From contig DQHR01000128.1 in assembly GCA_003531155.1 (NCBI GenBank), positions 1-21,234 on the forward strand: a DNA stretch of 21,234 nt. Direction: 5' to 3'. Below the pieces are notes generated by a model. The model saw only the letters and a program-made list of their open reading frames with translations, was not told where the DNA came from and did no database searches. Positions 1 through 8,326 of this stretch are shown here, in pieces; position 1 is the first letter of the stretch, and the number at the start of each line of letters is the position of its first letter. Made by a program: the position numbers and the translations under genes. The DNA is from Bacteroidales bacterium (GTDB lineage Bacteria > Bacteroidota > Bacteroidia > Bacteroidales > Tenuifilaceae).

Positions 1-53
1 AAATGATCGAACTTGATATCACGTTTGGTTACGTATTCAAATTGTTTTTCCAT
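1..53 (-). CDS. Start of an unidentified gene (partial, cut by window edge)
   Basis: An ATG at 53..51 on the minus strand opens a frame that stays open to the window edge (17 codons, beginning MEKQFEYVTKRD). It lies 54 bp downstream of the aroC stop on the same strand and the upstream bases are AT-rich, as for other starts here, so it may be the next gene of the aromatic operon or the first of a new unit. The visible residues are too few to name a family. Confidence 0.5.
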   Translation of the reverse strand, partial: MEKQFEYVTKRDIKFDH

Positions 54-107
54 GATACATACTTAAAATTCCAACTTACTAAATAAATACAGTTTAATAA
101 TTAATTC

Positions 108-1085
108 TCACCTCTTCTTACAAATCAGAGTAAAATCGGCTAAGGCTATTGCAGTTATTGCTTCGAGAACAACGGGGATTCTAAGTGCAATGCAAGTATC
201 GTGGCGCCCCTGAACATTTAGTTCATCAACCTTCCCGCTCGAAAAATTGAAGGTGTTTTGGGCCTGTGCAATGCTTGAGGTTGGCTTAACCGCAACTCTA
301 AATACTAGCTCATTGCCATTGGTTAATCCACCTGTAATGCCTCCGGCATTATATGAAGCAGTTTTGCCAGTTTCGTCAACAATTGGATCGTTGTGCTGTG
401 AGCCATACATTTTGGCAGCTGAGAAACCTGAGCCAAACTCAACACCTTTTATTGCTGGTATTGAAAAAGCTAAATGGCTAATTACCGACTCAACCGAATC
501 GAAAAAGGGTTCGCCATAGCCAACAGAGATATAGCCTGCACGACACTCAACAATACCACCAATGGAATCGCCTTTCTCCTTGGCTTCCTTTACTGCCTCA
601 ATAATATCAGACCTCCCTCCTGCCTCAATTAGCAAAGCGTTGATTGAGATATCATGCACTATCTTTTTTGCCACCACACCTGCCGCTACCAAAGCTAGCG
701 TTAATCGTCCAGAAAAGTGTCCCCCACCACGATAATCGTTAAAACCACCAAACTTTTGGCGAGCTACAAAATCGGCATGACCAGGCCGTGGATGATCTTT
801 AATATCAATATAATCGGATGAGCGTGTATCTCTATTCCTGAAAATAATGGTTAGCGGGGCTCCTGTTGTGTGGTCATTAAGCCAACCCGAAACAATCTCG
901 GGAACATCAGCCTCGTGACGAGGAGTTGTGCCCTCCGCTCCTGCTCTGCGTCTATCTAAATCAGCCGTAAAATCTTCAATCTTTAATGGTATTCCATGTG
1001 GACAACCATCAATAGTTATTCCAATCATCGCACCATGCGATTCGCCGAATATGCTTATCCGAAATATCCTACCAAATGTGTTCAT
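108..1085 (-). CDS. aroC: Chorismate synthase, short form
   Basis: Converts 5-enolpyruvylshikimate-3-phosphate (EPSP) to chorismate, the last step of the common pathway, using reduced FMN in the cytoplasm. The 325-residue protein starts MNTFGRIFRISIFGESHG, with the conserved active-site His at position 17. It keeps the RRRAG, RPGHAD, DYRGGGHFSGR, GSQHND, KPTSS and GRHDTC motifs of the family. It is about 35 residues shorter than usual (E. coli AroC is about 360). The missing piece is internal, between the ISINALL strand and GDSIGG, while both ends are intact, so this looks like a compact variant and not a truncation. It is last of the recognised aro genes, 26 bp after aroA, and probably cotranscribed with it. 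The ATG is the only good start. Confidence 0.95.
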   Translation of the reverse strand: MNTFGRIFRISIFGESHGAMIGITIDGCPHGIPLKIEDFTADLDRRRAGAEGTTPRHEADVPEIVSGWLNDHTTGAPLTIIFRNRDTRSSDYIDIKDHPRPGHADFVARQKFGGFNDYRGGGHFSGRLTLALVAAGVVAKKIVHDISINALLIEAGGRSDIIEAVKEAKEKGDSIGGIVECRAGYISVGYGEPFFDSVESVISHLAFSIPAIKGVEFGSGFSAAKMYGSQHNDPIVDETGKTASYNAGGITGGLTNGNELVFRVAVKPTSSIAQAQNTFNFSSGKVDELNVQGRHDTCIALRIPVVLEAITAIALADFTLICKKR

Positions 1086-1111
1086 ATGTTGAGTTACTTG
1101 TTATTGAGTTA

Positions 1112-2353
1112 TTAGGTTGTTGTCAACTTACCTATATCCTTGAAAAATTCAGGATAACTTTTAGCTACGCACTCTGCGCCATCTATCTCAACGGTGCTAT
1201 TGCCAGCCAGTGCTGCCGTTGCTGTTGCCATAGCAATTCGATGATCGCCATGCGATAGGACCGAAGCACCACTGGGTTTTGAGCCTTTAATTATCATCAA
1301 TTCACCTTCAACTCGTATATCAAGTCCCATTTTACTAAACTCAGTCATTAACGTTGCAGCTCTATCGCTCTCCTTTACACGCAAGCGACTAACCCCAAGA
1401 ATTCGCGATTCTCCTTCACAGTGCGCTGCAAGCGCAACAAGAGGAGGAAAAAGATCGGGACAATGAGTTGCATCAAAATGGAAAGCATTTAGATTATGGC
1501 TATTAACCTCCAAATGGTTTTCGTAGATTGAGACTTTTGCACCAGCATAGAACAATGCATCCACAATAGCCCTATCTGCTTGAGATGAACTGATTTGAAT
1601 GTTTTTTACAATAACATTTCCAGCAATAGCGCCCGCAACAAGTAAAAATGCTGCACCACTCCAATCACCTTCAACTGAGTAGGTTTTAGATTGATATTTT
1701 TGCCCTGCTTTTATTCTAAACTCTTGGTAATTGATGTTTTCAACCTCAACGTCGAAATACCTCATCATACCAATAGTTATATCGATATATGGGCGACTTT
1801 GAAGGTTATCAACATGAATAATAGTATCTTTTTGAGCATAGGGCGACGCAATAAGCATTCCGGTTAGCACCTGTGAACTTATTGAGCCATCAATTTCAAC
1901 TTCACCTCCCTTTAAAGGACCCTTTACTACGATTGGAAGTTTTCCATTATTGGTATTACAATAATCGCACAATGGACTTAACGATTTTTCGACAATATCC
2001 ATCGGTCTATTCAATAACGAACCATGACCAGTCAAAACCACCTCATGTCCAAGAGTTGCAGCAATTGATGAGAACATGCGTACACTTAACCCTGATTCTC
2101 CTAGATTTAGAGGCGCGATTGGGGCTTTTAGTCCACCATTAATTAGCAACCCATCTGGTTGCTGTTTGATATCTGCGCCCAATGCCTTACAAACCGATAT
2201 TGCTGCAAGAACATCATCGCTACCACCAACTGATATAATATTTGATTGCCCAAAAGCCATAGATGCCATTGCAATGGCTCGCTGAGCCACGCTCTTTGAT
2301 GGTGGTGCTACCACCGTTCCGCTAACCCTTGAAGGCTTTATGCTTCTCTTCAT
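1112..2353 (-). CDS. aroA: 3-phosphoshikimate 1-carboxyvinyltransferase (EPSP synthase)
   Basis: Transfers the enolpyruvyl group of PEP to shikimate-3-phosphate, giving EPSP. Family marks in the 413-residue protein are PPSKS with its Lys near the N-terminus, the DWSGAAFLL strand, KESDRAATL in the C-terminal domain and HGDHRIAMA near the end. The glycine-rich PEP-site motif reads GESGLSVRMF, where the well-known enzymes have NAGTAMRP, so this is a divergent lineage. The first ATG at 2353 is preferred; a TTG one codon upstream is possible. The sequence AGGA lies 8 nt before the ATG. The start lies inside the end of aroE (32-bp overlap), which suggests translational coupling. AroC follows after 26 bp. 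Confidence 0.93.
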   Translation of the reverse strand: MKRSIKPSRVSGTVVAPPSKSVAQRAIAMASMAFGQSNIISVGGSDDVLAAISVCKALGADIKQQPDGLLINGGLKAPIAPLNLGESGLSVRMFSSIAATLGHEVVLTGHGSLLNRPMDIVEKSLSPLCDYCNTNNGKLPIVVKGPLKGGEVEIDGSISSQVLTGMLIASPYAQKDTIIHVDNLQSRPYIDITIGMMRYFDVEVENINYQEFRIKAGQKYQSKTYSVEGDWSGAAFLLVAGAIAGNVIVKNIQISSSQADRAIVDALFYAGAKVSIYENHLEVNSHNLNAFHFDATHCPDLFPPLVALAAHCEGESRILGVSRLRVKESDRAATLMTEFSKMGLDIRVEGELMIIKGSKPSGASVLSHGDHRIAMATATAALAGNSTVEIDGAECVAKSYPEFFKDIGKLTTT

Positions 2354-3251
2354 CAATAATCCTATTTACTTCAAAATCTGATAACCCTTCGGTTGCCACA
2401 ATAAAATCGTAACGTTCATCTAAAGAAAATTTTTTCCCTAGTTCAACTGTCTTGACTTTTAAACTATTAGCATCTAGAGGTATTTGAACTGCCTTTGACA
2501 GCATCTCTACAGAAGGTTCGTAACCTGCAAATATTGAAAATGCAGCTACTGCTTGATGGATTAACCATCTATCGCCTTTAACAACTCTAATACCAAAGCC
2601 TTCAGCCTCTTCTCCGAGTTTAGATTTACGGTAATTTGCATCAAGTAAAAGTTTAATTCCTGCGTTCCATCTAAAATTGGGCATCGATACATCTGGGAGT
2701 AAAGTTGAAACAACAATATCGATGTTTGACATTAACTCGTTTACATCATTCATTGGAATAGAAACACAGCCCATTAGACCAGCAATACCATCGGCTTTGC
2801 TTTGAGTGCGATTTGCAATAAAAACCTCGCCTCCGGCTTTCATCAATCCATAAACAGCAGCCTTAGATGCACCTCCAGCTCCAAGAACAAGACATCTTTT
2901 ACCAAAAATACTTTCGCCTGCTTCTTCGATTGATTTAATTACACCTATATAATCGGTATTGAAACCAGTAAGAACTCCATTCTCGTTACGAATAGTATTT
3001 ACAGCACCTACTTGCTCTACCTCAGGCGAAAGAGAATCGAGCAAAGGTAAAAGGCACTCCTTAAAAGGTGTTGTTACATTAGCACCCAAAATATTGAACT
3101 GACGAATAGCACGAACAACATCTTCACACTTTTCAACCCGAATACGCGTATAATAAGCATCTATATGCGAGCTACTAAGCACAGAGTTGTGAAGTTGTGG
3201 GCTTTTACTATGTAATATTGGATTTCCAAAAACGGCTAGTAGTTTAGTCAT
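2322..3251 (-). CDS. aroE: Shikimate dehydrogenase with a C-terminal extension
   Basis: Reduces 3-dehydroshikimate to shikimate with NADPH. Residues 1 to about 255 form a normal AroE. They include the shikimate-binding SKSPQLHN, the catalytic Lys in NVTTPFKE, the Asp in GFNTDY, the nucleotide-binding GAGGASKAA loop with NRTQSK after it, and the late IHQAVAAFSIF segment. About 54 charged residues follow (256 to 309), which E. coli AroE (272 aa) lacks. I do not recognise this tail; it has no P-loop, so it is not a fused AroK-type shikimate kinase. Its last 32 bp overlap aroA. It starts 95 bp after the aroD stop. ATG start. Confidence 0.94.
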   Translation of the reverse strand: MTKLLAVFGNPILHSKSPQLHNSVLSSSHIDAYYTRIRVEKCEDVVRAIRQFNILGANVTTPFKECLLPLLDSLSPEVEQVGAVNTIRNENGVLTGFNTDYIGVIKSIEEAGESIFGKRCLVLGAGGASKAAVYGLMKAGGEVFIANRTQSKADGIAGLMGCVSIPMNDVNELMSNIDIVVSTLLPDVSMPNFRWNAGIKLLLDANYRKSKLGEEAEGFGIRVVKGDRWLIHQAVAAFSIFAGYEPSVEMLSKAVQIPLDANSLKVKTVELGKKFSLDERYDFIVATEGLSDFEVNRIIDEEKHKAFKG

Positions 3252-3346
3252 AGGTTGATTGCTCTTAACTTATATTTTTTTGTTCACTCGTTCCAACTTC
3301 ATCTTTTGTATTGATTTGGAATGTTGATAAAACAATTATTTCATAT

Positions 3347-3994
3347 CTATACCCCTTCAATCTGATTAACCAATCTTTCCAACTCTAAATAATCAATCTG
3401 TCCGGGTGCAGTTAAATTGCTTGATACAGATGCAAAAGTAAACGGAGCACCAAGCGAAAGCGCTGCAATCCTTGTTATTTTACCAGCATCACCCATCCCT
3501 AAAGCAACTAAACGGCGGTATTTTGAATAAAGTCCTAAAATTCTTGAGCTATCGGCAATACTATTTGAAAGGCAAGCAATTTTTACCACATCTGCATCCG
3601 CGGTATAAAGACTATCAACAATATCGAAAAGTTCCTTTTCGTCGGGAGTTTTACCAAAGCAGTGCCACGATATGATAACCTTGCACCTTTTGCTTCGAGC
3701 CAAGTCAATCAGTGGTTTTCTCCATTCTGGTGGTGTTTCAATCTCTAGATCGACCCAAGCAGCTCCAGCCTCAATAGCACGCGCAAGAATTGATGCCCTT
3801 TGGGCGTCGTCATAGCGACCTTGGCGACAGGTGGCAACAAGGTTTTTATGGCTTGAGAAAACCATCTCGAGCTGATTGGGCATTAAATCGAGAAGATCAA
3901 TGCGAATCTCAGCCATCCCTACTTCCTGCAAAATATCAAGGATTTCTTGGAAAGATGTATTAGCAATACTTACACAAATATCAGAGCGTACCAT
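3347..3994 (-). CDS. aroD: 3-dehydroquinate dehydratase, type I
   Basis: Dehydrates 3-dehydroquinate to 3-dehydroshikimate through a Schiff base. The 215-residue protein has the type I features: the EIRIDLLD strand early on, the catalytic His in ISWHCFGKTP (position 111), the Schiff-base Lys in ADVVKIA (position 138) and the closing GAPFTFASV/APGQI segment. This is unrelated to the small dodecameric type II enzyme. The ATG lies inside the last codons of aroB (14-bp overlap), so the two are probably coupled in translation. Confidence 0.95.
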   Translation of the reverse strand: MVRSDICVSIANTSFQEILDILQEVGMAEIRIDLLDLMPNQLEMVFSSHKNLVATCRQGRYDDAQRASILARAIEAGAAWVDLEIETPPEWRKPLIDLARSKRCKVIISWHCFGKTPDEKELFDIVDSLYTADADVVKIACLSNSIADSSRILGLYSKYRRLVALGMGDAGKITRIAALSLGAPFTFASVSSNLTAPGQIDYLELERLVNQIEGV

Positions 3995-5012
3995 TTTGAA
4001 TAAATTTTTCGATCTCTTTTAGTCCTATCTTTTCAACTTGAGCATTTCCAATTCCATTCATTAACACAAAATGGATAAAATCGTTCTCTTTTTTCTTATC
4101 CTTCTTCAATATCTCGAAAACCTCATGCTCATTTTTATTGTAAGATAATGGTAATCCAATACCTGTTAGGAGATCCACCAAATTATCACGCTCCTCTGGC
4201 TTCATTAAACCTTTTATAACAGAAAAATTTGCAGAAAATACAAGTCCAATGCTCACTGCATAACCATGCGACATTCCTGTATATTTCTCCACGGCGTGAC
4301 CCCAAGTATGACCTAAATTCAACACTCTACGAACACCTTGTTCACGTTCATCAGCCTCTACAATCCTTGCCTTAATCTTAACTGATTTTACAACAAGATA
4401 CTCTAACATTTCGATGTTCAGGTTCAAAATCGCGTCCTTATTAATCTTAATAAAATCAAATTTATCTTTATCGGCAATCAAAGCATGTTTAACAACCTCA
4501 GCCATTCCGCTAATAAACTCAAATGGGTGAAGCGTTTTAAGCATCGATATATCGCAAATAACAAATTTAGGTTGATTAAAAGTACCAATAATGTTTTTAT
4601 ACCCATCAAGGTCCACTCCATTCTTACCACCAACACTCGCATCAACCTGCGAAAGCAGAGTAGTTGAAACAAAACCAAAATCGACTCCACGCATATACGT
4701 TGAAGCTACAAACCCCGTTAAGTCACAAACAACTCCGCCACCAATGCCAACTATTAACGAACTTCTATCGACATTGCTTTCTAGTAACCACCGGTAAATA
4801 TCAATAGTGGTTAAAAGGTTCTTTGAGCCCTCACCTGGTTCTATTGCATAAGTTGGAACATTTGGGAAACGATGCTTATAGAGTCTTTCAACATTTTTAT
4901 CGGTAACAATAAATATTCGCTTACCTAAAGTATAGTTCCTAAGGTTATCAATACTTTCACCAACTAATATCCTCGATAAAGATTTCTCGCCTTTTACCTC
5001 TACTACTTCCAT
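3981..5012 (-). CDS. aroB: 3-dehydroquinate synthase
   Basis: Converts DAHP to 3-dehydroquinate, the second step of the shikimate pathway, using NAD and a divalent metal. The 343-residue protein shows the family motifs in order: EPGEGSKN, the NAD-binding GIGGGVVCDLTGF, STTLLSQVDASVGGKNGVD, KNIIGTFNQP, the metal-ligand Glu in GMAEVVKHALI, and the metal-binding His in NLGHTWGHAVE. Length is normal for the family. It starts at an ATG 49 bp after the DAHP synthase/chorismate mutase gene and overlaps aroD by 14 bp. Confidence 0.96.
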   Translation of the reverse strand: MEVVEVKGEKSLSRILVGESIDNLRNYTLGKRIFIVTDKNVERLYKHRFPNVPTYAIEPGEGSKNLLTTIDIYRWLLESNVDRSSLIVGIGGGVVCDLTGFVASTYMRGVDFGFVSTTLLSQVDASVGGKNGVDLDGYKNIIGTFNQPKFVICDISMLKTLHPFEFISGMAEVVKHALIADKDKFDFIKINKDAILNLNIEMLEYLVVKSVKIKARIVEADEREQGVRRVLNLGHTWGHAVEKYTGMSHGYAVSIGLVFSANFSVIKGLMKPEERDNLVDLLTGIGLPLSYNKNEHEVFEILKKDKKKENDFIHFVLMNGIGNAQVEKIGLKEIEKFIQNGTL

Positions 5013-5061
5013 TTAAAAAATATTTGAGGATATAAAGTTATGCTTAATTTTAAAACCATAC

Positions 5062-6156
5062 CTAGATTTTTTCGAGGAGTTCATTCTGAACTGATATAGA
5101 TTCTTTATGAATTGCGTTATACAATTTTCGAATAAAACCTGCTCTAAGACCCGATTTCTCGCCGGTATCAGTTACCCTGTCAAGAACCTGATTCCAGCGC
5201 TTCGATTGCAAAACTGACATATTCCGATTTGATTTTACAGATGCAATCCGTTCCGACAATTCCATTCTATTTGATAAAGCCCAAAGCAGAAGATCATCCA
5301 TGATATCGACCTCGGCACGAAGTTCGTTGAGCAACTCATCGGGGTAAGTTTGTTCGGGGCTACCAATGCTATCGATAAAGGTCAGAAGATTAACGAACTC
5401 CTCGGGTGTTAACTGTTGAGCGGCATCGCTCAATGCTTTCGTTGGCTCTGGGTGAACCTCAACAATAAGCCCATCGAAACCTAAATCAACTCCACGCTTT
5501 GCCACGAAGGGAACTAAACCACGATTCCCTGAAATGTGACTTGGATCGCAGATTACTGGTAGGTTTGGATATTTTTCCTTTAACTCCAAAGGCAGTTTCC
5601 AGAATGGTTGATTACGAAAAATGGACTTTCCCCACCACGAAAAACCACGATGAATTGCACCAATCTTACGAAGTCCAACATTGTGTAATCGACGGATTGC
5701 TCCTTCCCACAAATCTAAGTCGGGACTAAGAGGATTCTTAACCAAAACCGGGATATCTGTTCCTCGTAATGCCTCGGCTATCTCCTGCATTGCAAAAGGG
5801 TTTGCAACTGTTCGCGCTCCTATCCAAACCATATCAACGCCAAACTTAAGTGCTTCGTAAACGTGCTTCTCGGAGCCAACTTCGGTTGAAATTGGCATAC
5901 CCGTTTCCTGCTTAACATCTCTCAGCCAACCTAGTCCTTCAACACCAAAACCCTGAAACGATCCGGGCGTAGTGCGAGGTTTCCAGATACCTGCACGCAG
6001 GTAATGAACTCGGTTTGTTTGTTTTAACTCTGCAGCAACTTTCATAAGCTGCTCGGGCGATTCGGCGCTACACGGACCTGCAATCAGCAACGAACTACTC
6101 GACTCTGGTCTCCACAGTTTTGGTGGTACTAGACCAACTAATGATTTTGCTTCCAT
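5062..6156 (-). CDS. Bifunctional DAHP synthase / chorismate mutase (type II)
   Basis: Residues about 20 to 265 are a DAHP synthase-like barrel condensing PEP with erythrose-4-phosphate. Visible marks are AGPCSAES (metal Cys), RAGIWKPRTTPGSFQG, VKNPLSPDLDLWEGA, CDPSHISGNR (metal His) and VEVHPEPTKALSDAAQQL (metal Glu and Asp). Residues about 275 to 364 are an all-helical AroQ-type chorismate mutase, with the expected Arg in LRAEVD, Arg in SNRMEL, Lys in SVKSNRN and Arg in SKRWNQ. This fusion order is characteristic of Bacteroidota, where Prevotella and Porphyromonas enzymes with the same layout are known. The gene thus feeds both the start of the pathway and the branch to prephenate. Its start overlaps tyrA by 62 bp. 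Against E. coli mutase, positions aligned to Asp48 and Glu52 appear as Gln and Trp. Confidence 0.94.
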   Translation of the reverse strand: MEAKSLVGLVPPKLWRPESSSSLLIAGPCSAESPEQLMKVAAELKQTNRVHYLRAGIWKPRTTPGSFQGFGVEGLGWLRDVKQETGMPISTEVGSEKHVYEALKFGVDMVWIGARTVANPFAMQEIAEALRGTDIPVLVKNPLSPDLDLWEGAIRRLHNVGLRKIGAIHRGFSWWGKSIFRNQPFWKLPLELKEKYPNLPVICDPSHISGNRGLVPFVAKRGVDLGFDGLIVEVHPEPTKALSDAAQQLTPEEFVNLLTFIDSIGSPEQTYPDELLNELRAEVDIMDDLLLWALSNRMELSERIASVKSNRNMSVLQSKRWNQVLDRVTDTGEKSGLRAGFIRKLYNAIHKESISVQNELLEKI

Positions 6157-7024
6157 GACTATGTTTTATTTTTAATTTCGAACTATTCTCAAATTTTTCT
6201 CTAACCATTTGCGATTGGGTAATTATTTCAACTAATGCTTCATTATCATTTTGTTTAAGAATCTCTTTCATCACCTCCATTTGATGAATAAAAAGATTCA
6301 AGTATTTTAGAATACACTCCTTGTTTTGATTGATAATTGGAACCCAAATTTTTGCTGAACTTGAAGCCAATCGTGTTGATGAGTCGAATCCGCTTGCTGC
6401 AAGACTACTCCACTGGTCATCATTAGTTGCTAGCGATACTGTATTCGCTAGTCCATACGACACTAACTGAGGAAGGTGCGACACCATTGCCACAAGGCTA
6501 TCGTGAGTTTCGGCATCCATCAGTTCAATATGCATTCCAAGGGTTTTAAACAAATCGATTGCCCTATCCAAAGCATTGTTTGAATTGAGTTCCGATTGAC
6601 AAATCACCACTTTTCTCCCTCTTAAGATTTGGAAATCTGCATTTTGTGGCCCACCAATCTCAGTTCCAGCCATTGGATGCGCTGCAATAAAACTTCTTCG
6701 TTTAGGGTGATATTTTAGCGCATTACAAATCGAAACCTTGGTTGAACTCACATCAATAACGATTGCATCATCCTTCGATTTTGTCAAAATCTCAGGGATT
6801 ATATTAAGTGCCACGTCTGCAGGAACTGAAATGATGATTATATCGGAACGAACACAGATGCTATCCATCGATGCGCTGAAATCAACAATCCCCATTTTCT
6901 CTGCATAGCCTATGTTCCTTGGGTTTTTATCAAATCCAAAAATCACATTGCCTTTCCCTCTTAGTCCCAAAGCAATTGAACCACCAATCAAACCTGTTCC
7001 TATTATTGAAATATTTTTTTTCAT
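6095..7024 (-). CDS. tyrA: Prephenate dehydrogenase
   Basis: Oxidatively decarboxylates prephenate to 4-hydroxyphenylpyruvate, the Tyr branch. The 309-residue protein opens with a Rossmann motif (GTGLIGGSIA, residues 9 to 18). It has the active-site AAHPMAGTE with His at 116 and the second conserved His at 183 in MVSHLPQLVS. A helical dimerisation region with QWSSLAASGFDSSTRLA follows. No ACT or chorismate mutase domain is present; the mutase comes from the next gene. The last 62 bp run into the DAHP synthase/mutase gene in another frame, so the final 20 residues (about 290 to 309) are probably lineage-specific. It begins 5 bp after the aminotransferase stop. Confidence 0.94.
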   Translation of the reverse strand: MKKNISIIGTGLIGGSIALGLRGKGNVIFGFDKNPRNIGYAEKMGIVDFSASMDSICVRSDIIIISVPADVALNIIPEILTKSKDDAIVIDVSSTKVSICNALKYHPKRRSFIAAHPMAGTEIGGPQNADFQILRGRKVVICQSELNSNNALDRAIDLFKTLGMHIELMDAETHDSLVAMVSHLPQLVSYGLANTVSLATNDDQWSSLAASGFDSSTRLASSSAKIWVPIINQNKECILKYLNLFIHQMEVMKEILKQNDNEALVEIITQSQMVREKFENSSKLKIKHSHGSKIISWSSTTKTVETRVE

Positions 7025-7029
7025 TGTTT

Positions 7030-8199
7030 TTATCTAAAAATGTTAAATCGCCTTACACGAAGAAGAACCTCGTTTAAAGTCTCAATATCTGAGCACAGTG
7101 ATATCCTTAAATATCCTTCGCCATTACTACCGAAAACTGTTCCGGGTGTGATAAATACCCCCAATTGCTTAAGAATTTCACCTGAAAAAGCCTCCGACTC
7201 GATGATATACTGCGGAATCCTCGTCCAAAGAAAAAGACTGCTTTGGTTAGGATTGAAAGTGCAATCAAGTTCCCCAGCAATTTGCTGTGCAATGGCTTGG
7301 CGTAGTTTATATTCAGCATTTAAATTGGTATACCACTCTTTTCCACAACCCAATGCTGCCACAGCAGCAAGTTGAACTGGAAGGGGCATTCCAGAATCCA
7401 TATTGGTTTTGAACCTCAAAACTTTTGAAAGTATATCGGCATTTCCAACCATCATCCCAACTCGCCATCCAGCCATATTGTGCGATTTGCTCAACGAATT
7501 CAGTTCAATGGCAATCTCATTAGCACCTTCAACCTGAAGAATCGACATAGGCTCAGGGTTTAGAATGAAACTATATGGATTATCGTGGCAGATTAAAATT
7601 CTATGCTTAAGACCAAACTCAACGATTTGAGCAAAAAGTTCTTTAGTTGGTCGTGTGCCTGTAGGCATATTGGGATAGTTTACCCACATCAACTTTACTC
7701 CATTTAGGTTCATCTTCTCAATCTGGCTGAAATCTGGGGAAAAGTCATTTTGTTCCAACAGCGAATACTCTAAAACCTCTGCACCTGCCATCTGCGAAGC
7801 AACTTTGTATACTGGATACCCAGGATTTGGAACAAGTACCTTATCGCCATCGTTTAGGAAAGCCATACTTAAATGCATAATGCCCTCCTTTGAGCCCATC
7901 AAAGGCAAAACCTCAGAAGCATAGTTAAGGGTTATATTATAATAGTTTTGATACCATTCTGAAATAGCATTTCGCAGTTCATCAGTACCTCTATAACCTT
8001 GATATCCATGACTACTGCGTTTATAGCTTTCGTTAGTCAACGTATCCAGCATTTGGGATGGAGGAGGCATATCTGGACTACCAATCCCTAAGTTGATAAC
8101 ATTTACTCCCTGATTAGCCAATGCCTCAAGTTCCAAACGTTTCGTAGAGAAGTAGTATTCCTGAACTGTCTCAATCCGTTTTGATGTTTGTATTTCCAT
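7030..8199 (-). CDS. Class I/II PLP aminotransferase, probably for Phe and Tyr
   Basis: A fold-type I aminotransferase of 389 residues. It shows NLGIGSPDMPPP near the start, the PNPGYPVY substrate segment, VNYPNMPTGTRP with the Asn that contacts PLP, CHDNPYS with the PLP-ring Asp, the Schiff-base Lys in NSLSKSHNMAGWR (about position 238) and the carboxylate-binding Arg in EGYLRISL. Placed between pheA and tyrA, it most likely transaminates phenylpyruvate and 4-hydroxyphenylpyruvate to Phe and Tyr; sequence alone cannot exclude aspartate or diaminopimelate specificity. The ATG at 8199, after an A-rich stretch, is chosen. A TTG 45 bp upstream would begin the protein inside an intergenic repeat element and is less likely. 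Confidence 0.88.
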   Translation of the reverse strand: MEIQTSKRIETVQEYYFSTKRLELEALANQGVNVINLGIGSPDMPPPSQMLDTLTNESYKRSSHGYQGYRGTDELRNAISEWYQNYYNITLNYASEVLPLMGSKEGIMHLSMAFLNDGDKVLVPNPGYPVYKVASQMAGAEVLEYSLLEQNDFSPDFSQIEKMNLNGVKLMWVNYPNMPTGTRPTKELFAQIVEFGLKHRILICHDNPYSFILNPEPMSILQVEGANEIAIELNSLSKSHNMAGWRVGMMVGNADILSKVLRFKTNMDSGMPLPVQLAAVAALGCGKEWYTNLNAEYKLRQAIAQQIAGELDCTFNPNQSSLFLWTRIPQYIIESEAFSGEILKQLGVFITPGTVFGSNGEGYLRISLCSDIETLNEVLLRVRRFNIFR

Positions 8200-8210
8200 T
8201 TTTTTATTAT

Positions 8211-8314
8211 TTAAAACCGCAAAGGGCTCAAAGTTCTTCGCCAAGATCGCTAAGCCGAATAATCTGTTACATTATCTTTGGGCTCTTTGGGCAGCCTTCG
8301 CGAACTTTGCGGTT
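8211..8314. repeat. Intergenic inverted-repeat element
   Basis: This stretch between pheA and the aminotransferase is bounded by AACCGCAAAG (8215..8224) and its exact reverse complement CTTTGCGGTT (8305..8314), with shorter CAAAG/CTTTG echoes inside. A shorter element with the same ends lies between trpA and the second DAHP synthase (16547..16608). Such CAAAG-rich intergenic sequences are common in Bacteroidota genomes. The copy here sits within the presumed operon, so it would be transcribed. It has no coding potential that I can support. Confidence 0.55.
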
Positions 8315-8326
8315 AAGATTTATTCA

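Noticed and set aside
8200..8244. Upstream TTG start for the aminotransferase
   Set aside because: It would place the first 15 residues inside an intergenic repeat element. The ATG at 8199 gives a normal family N-terminus.
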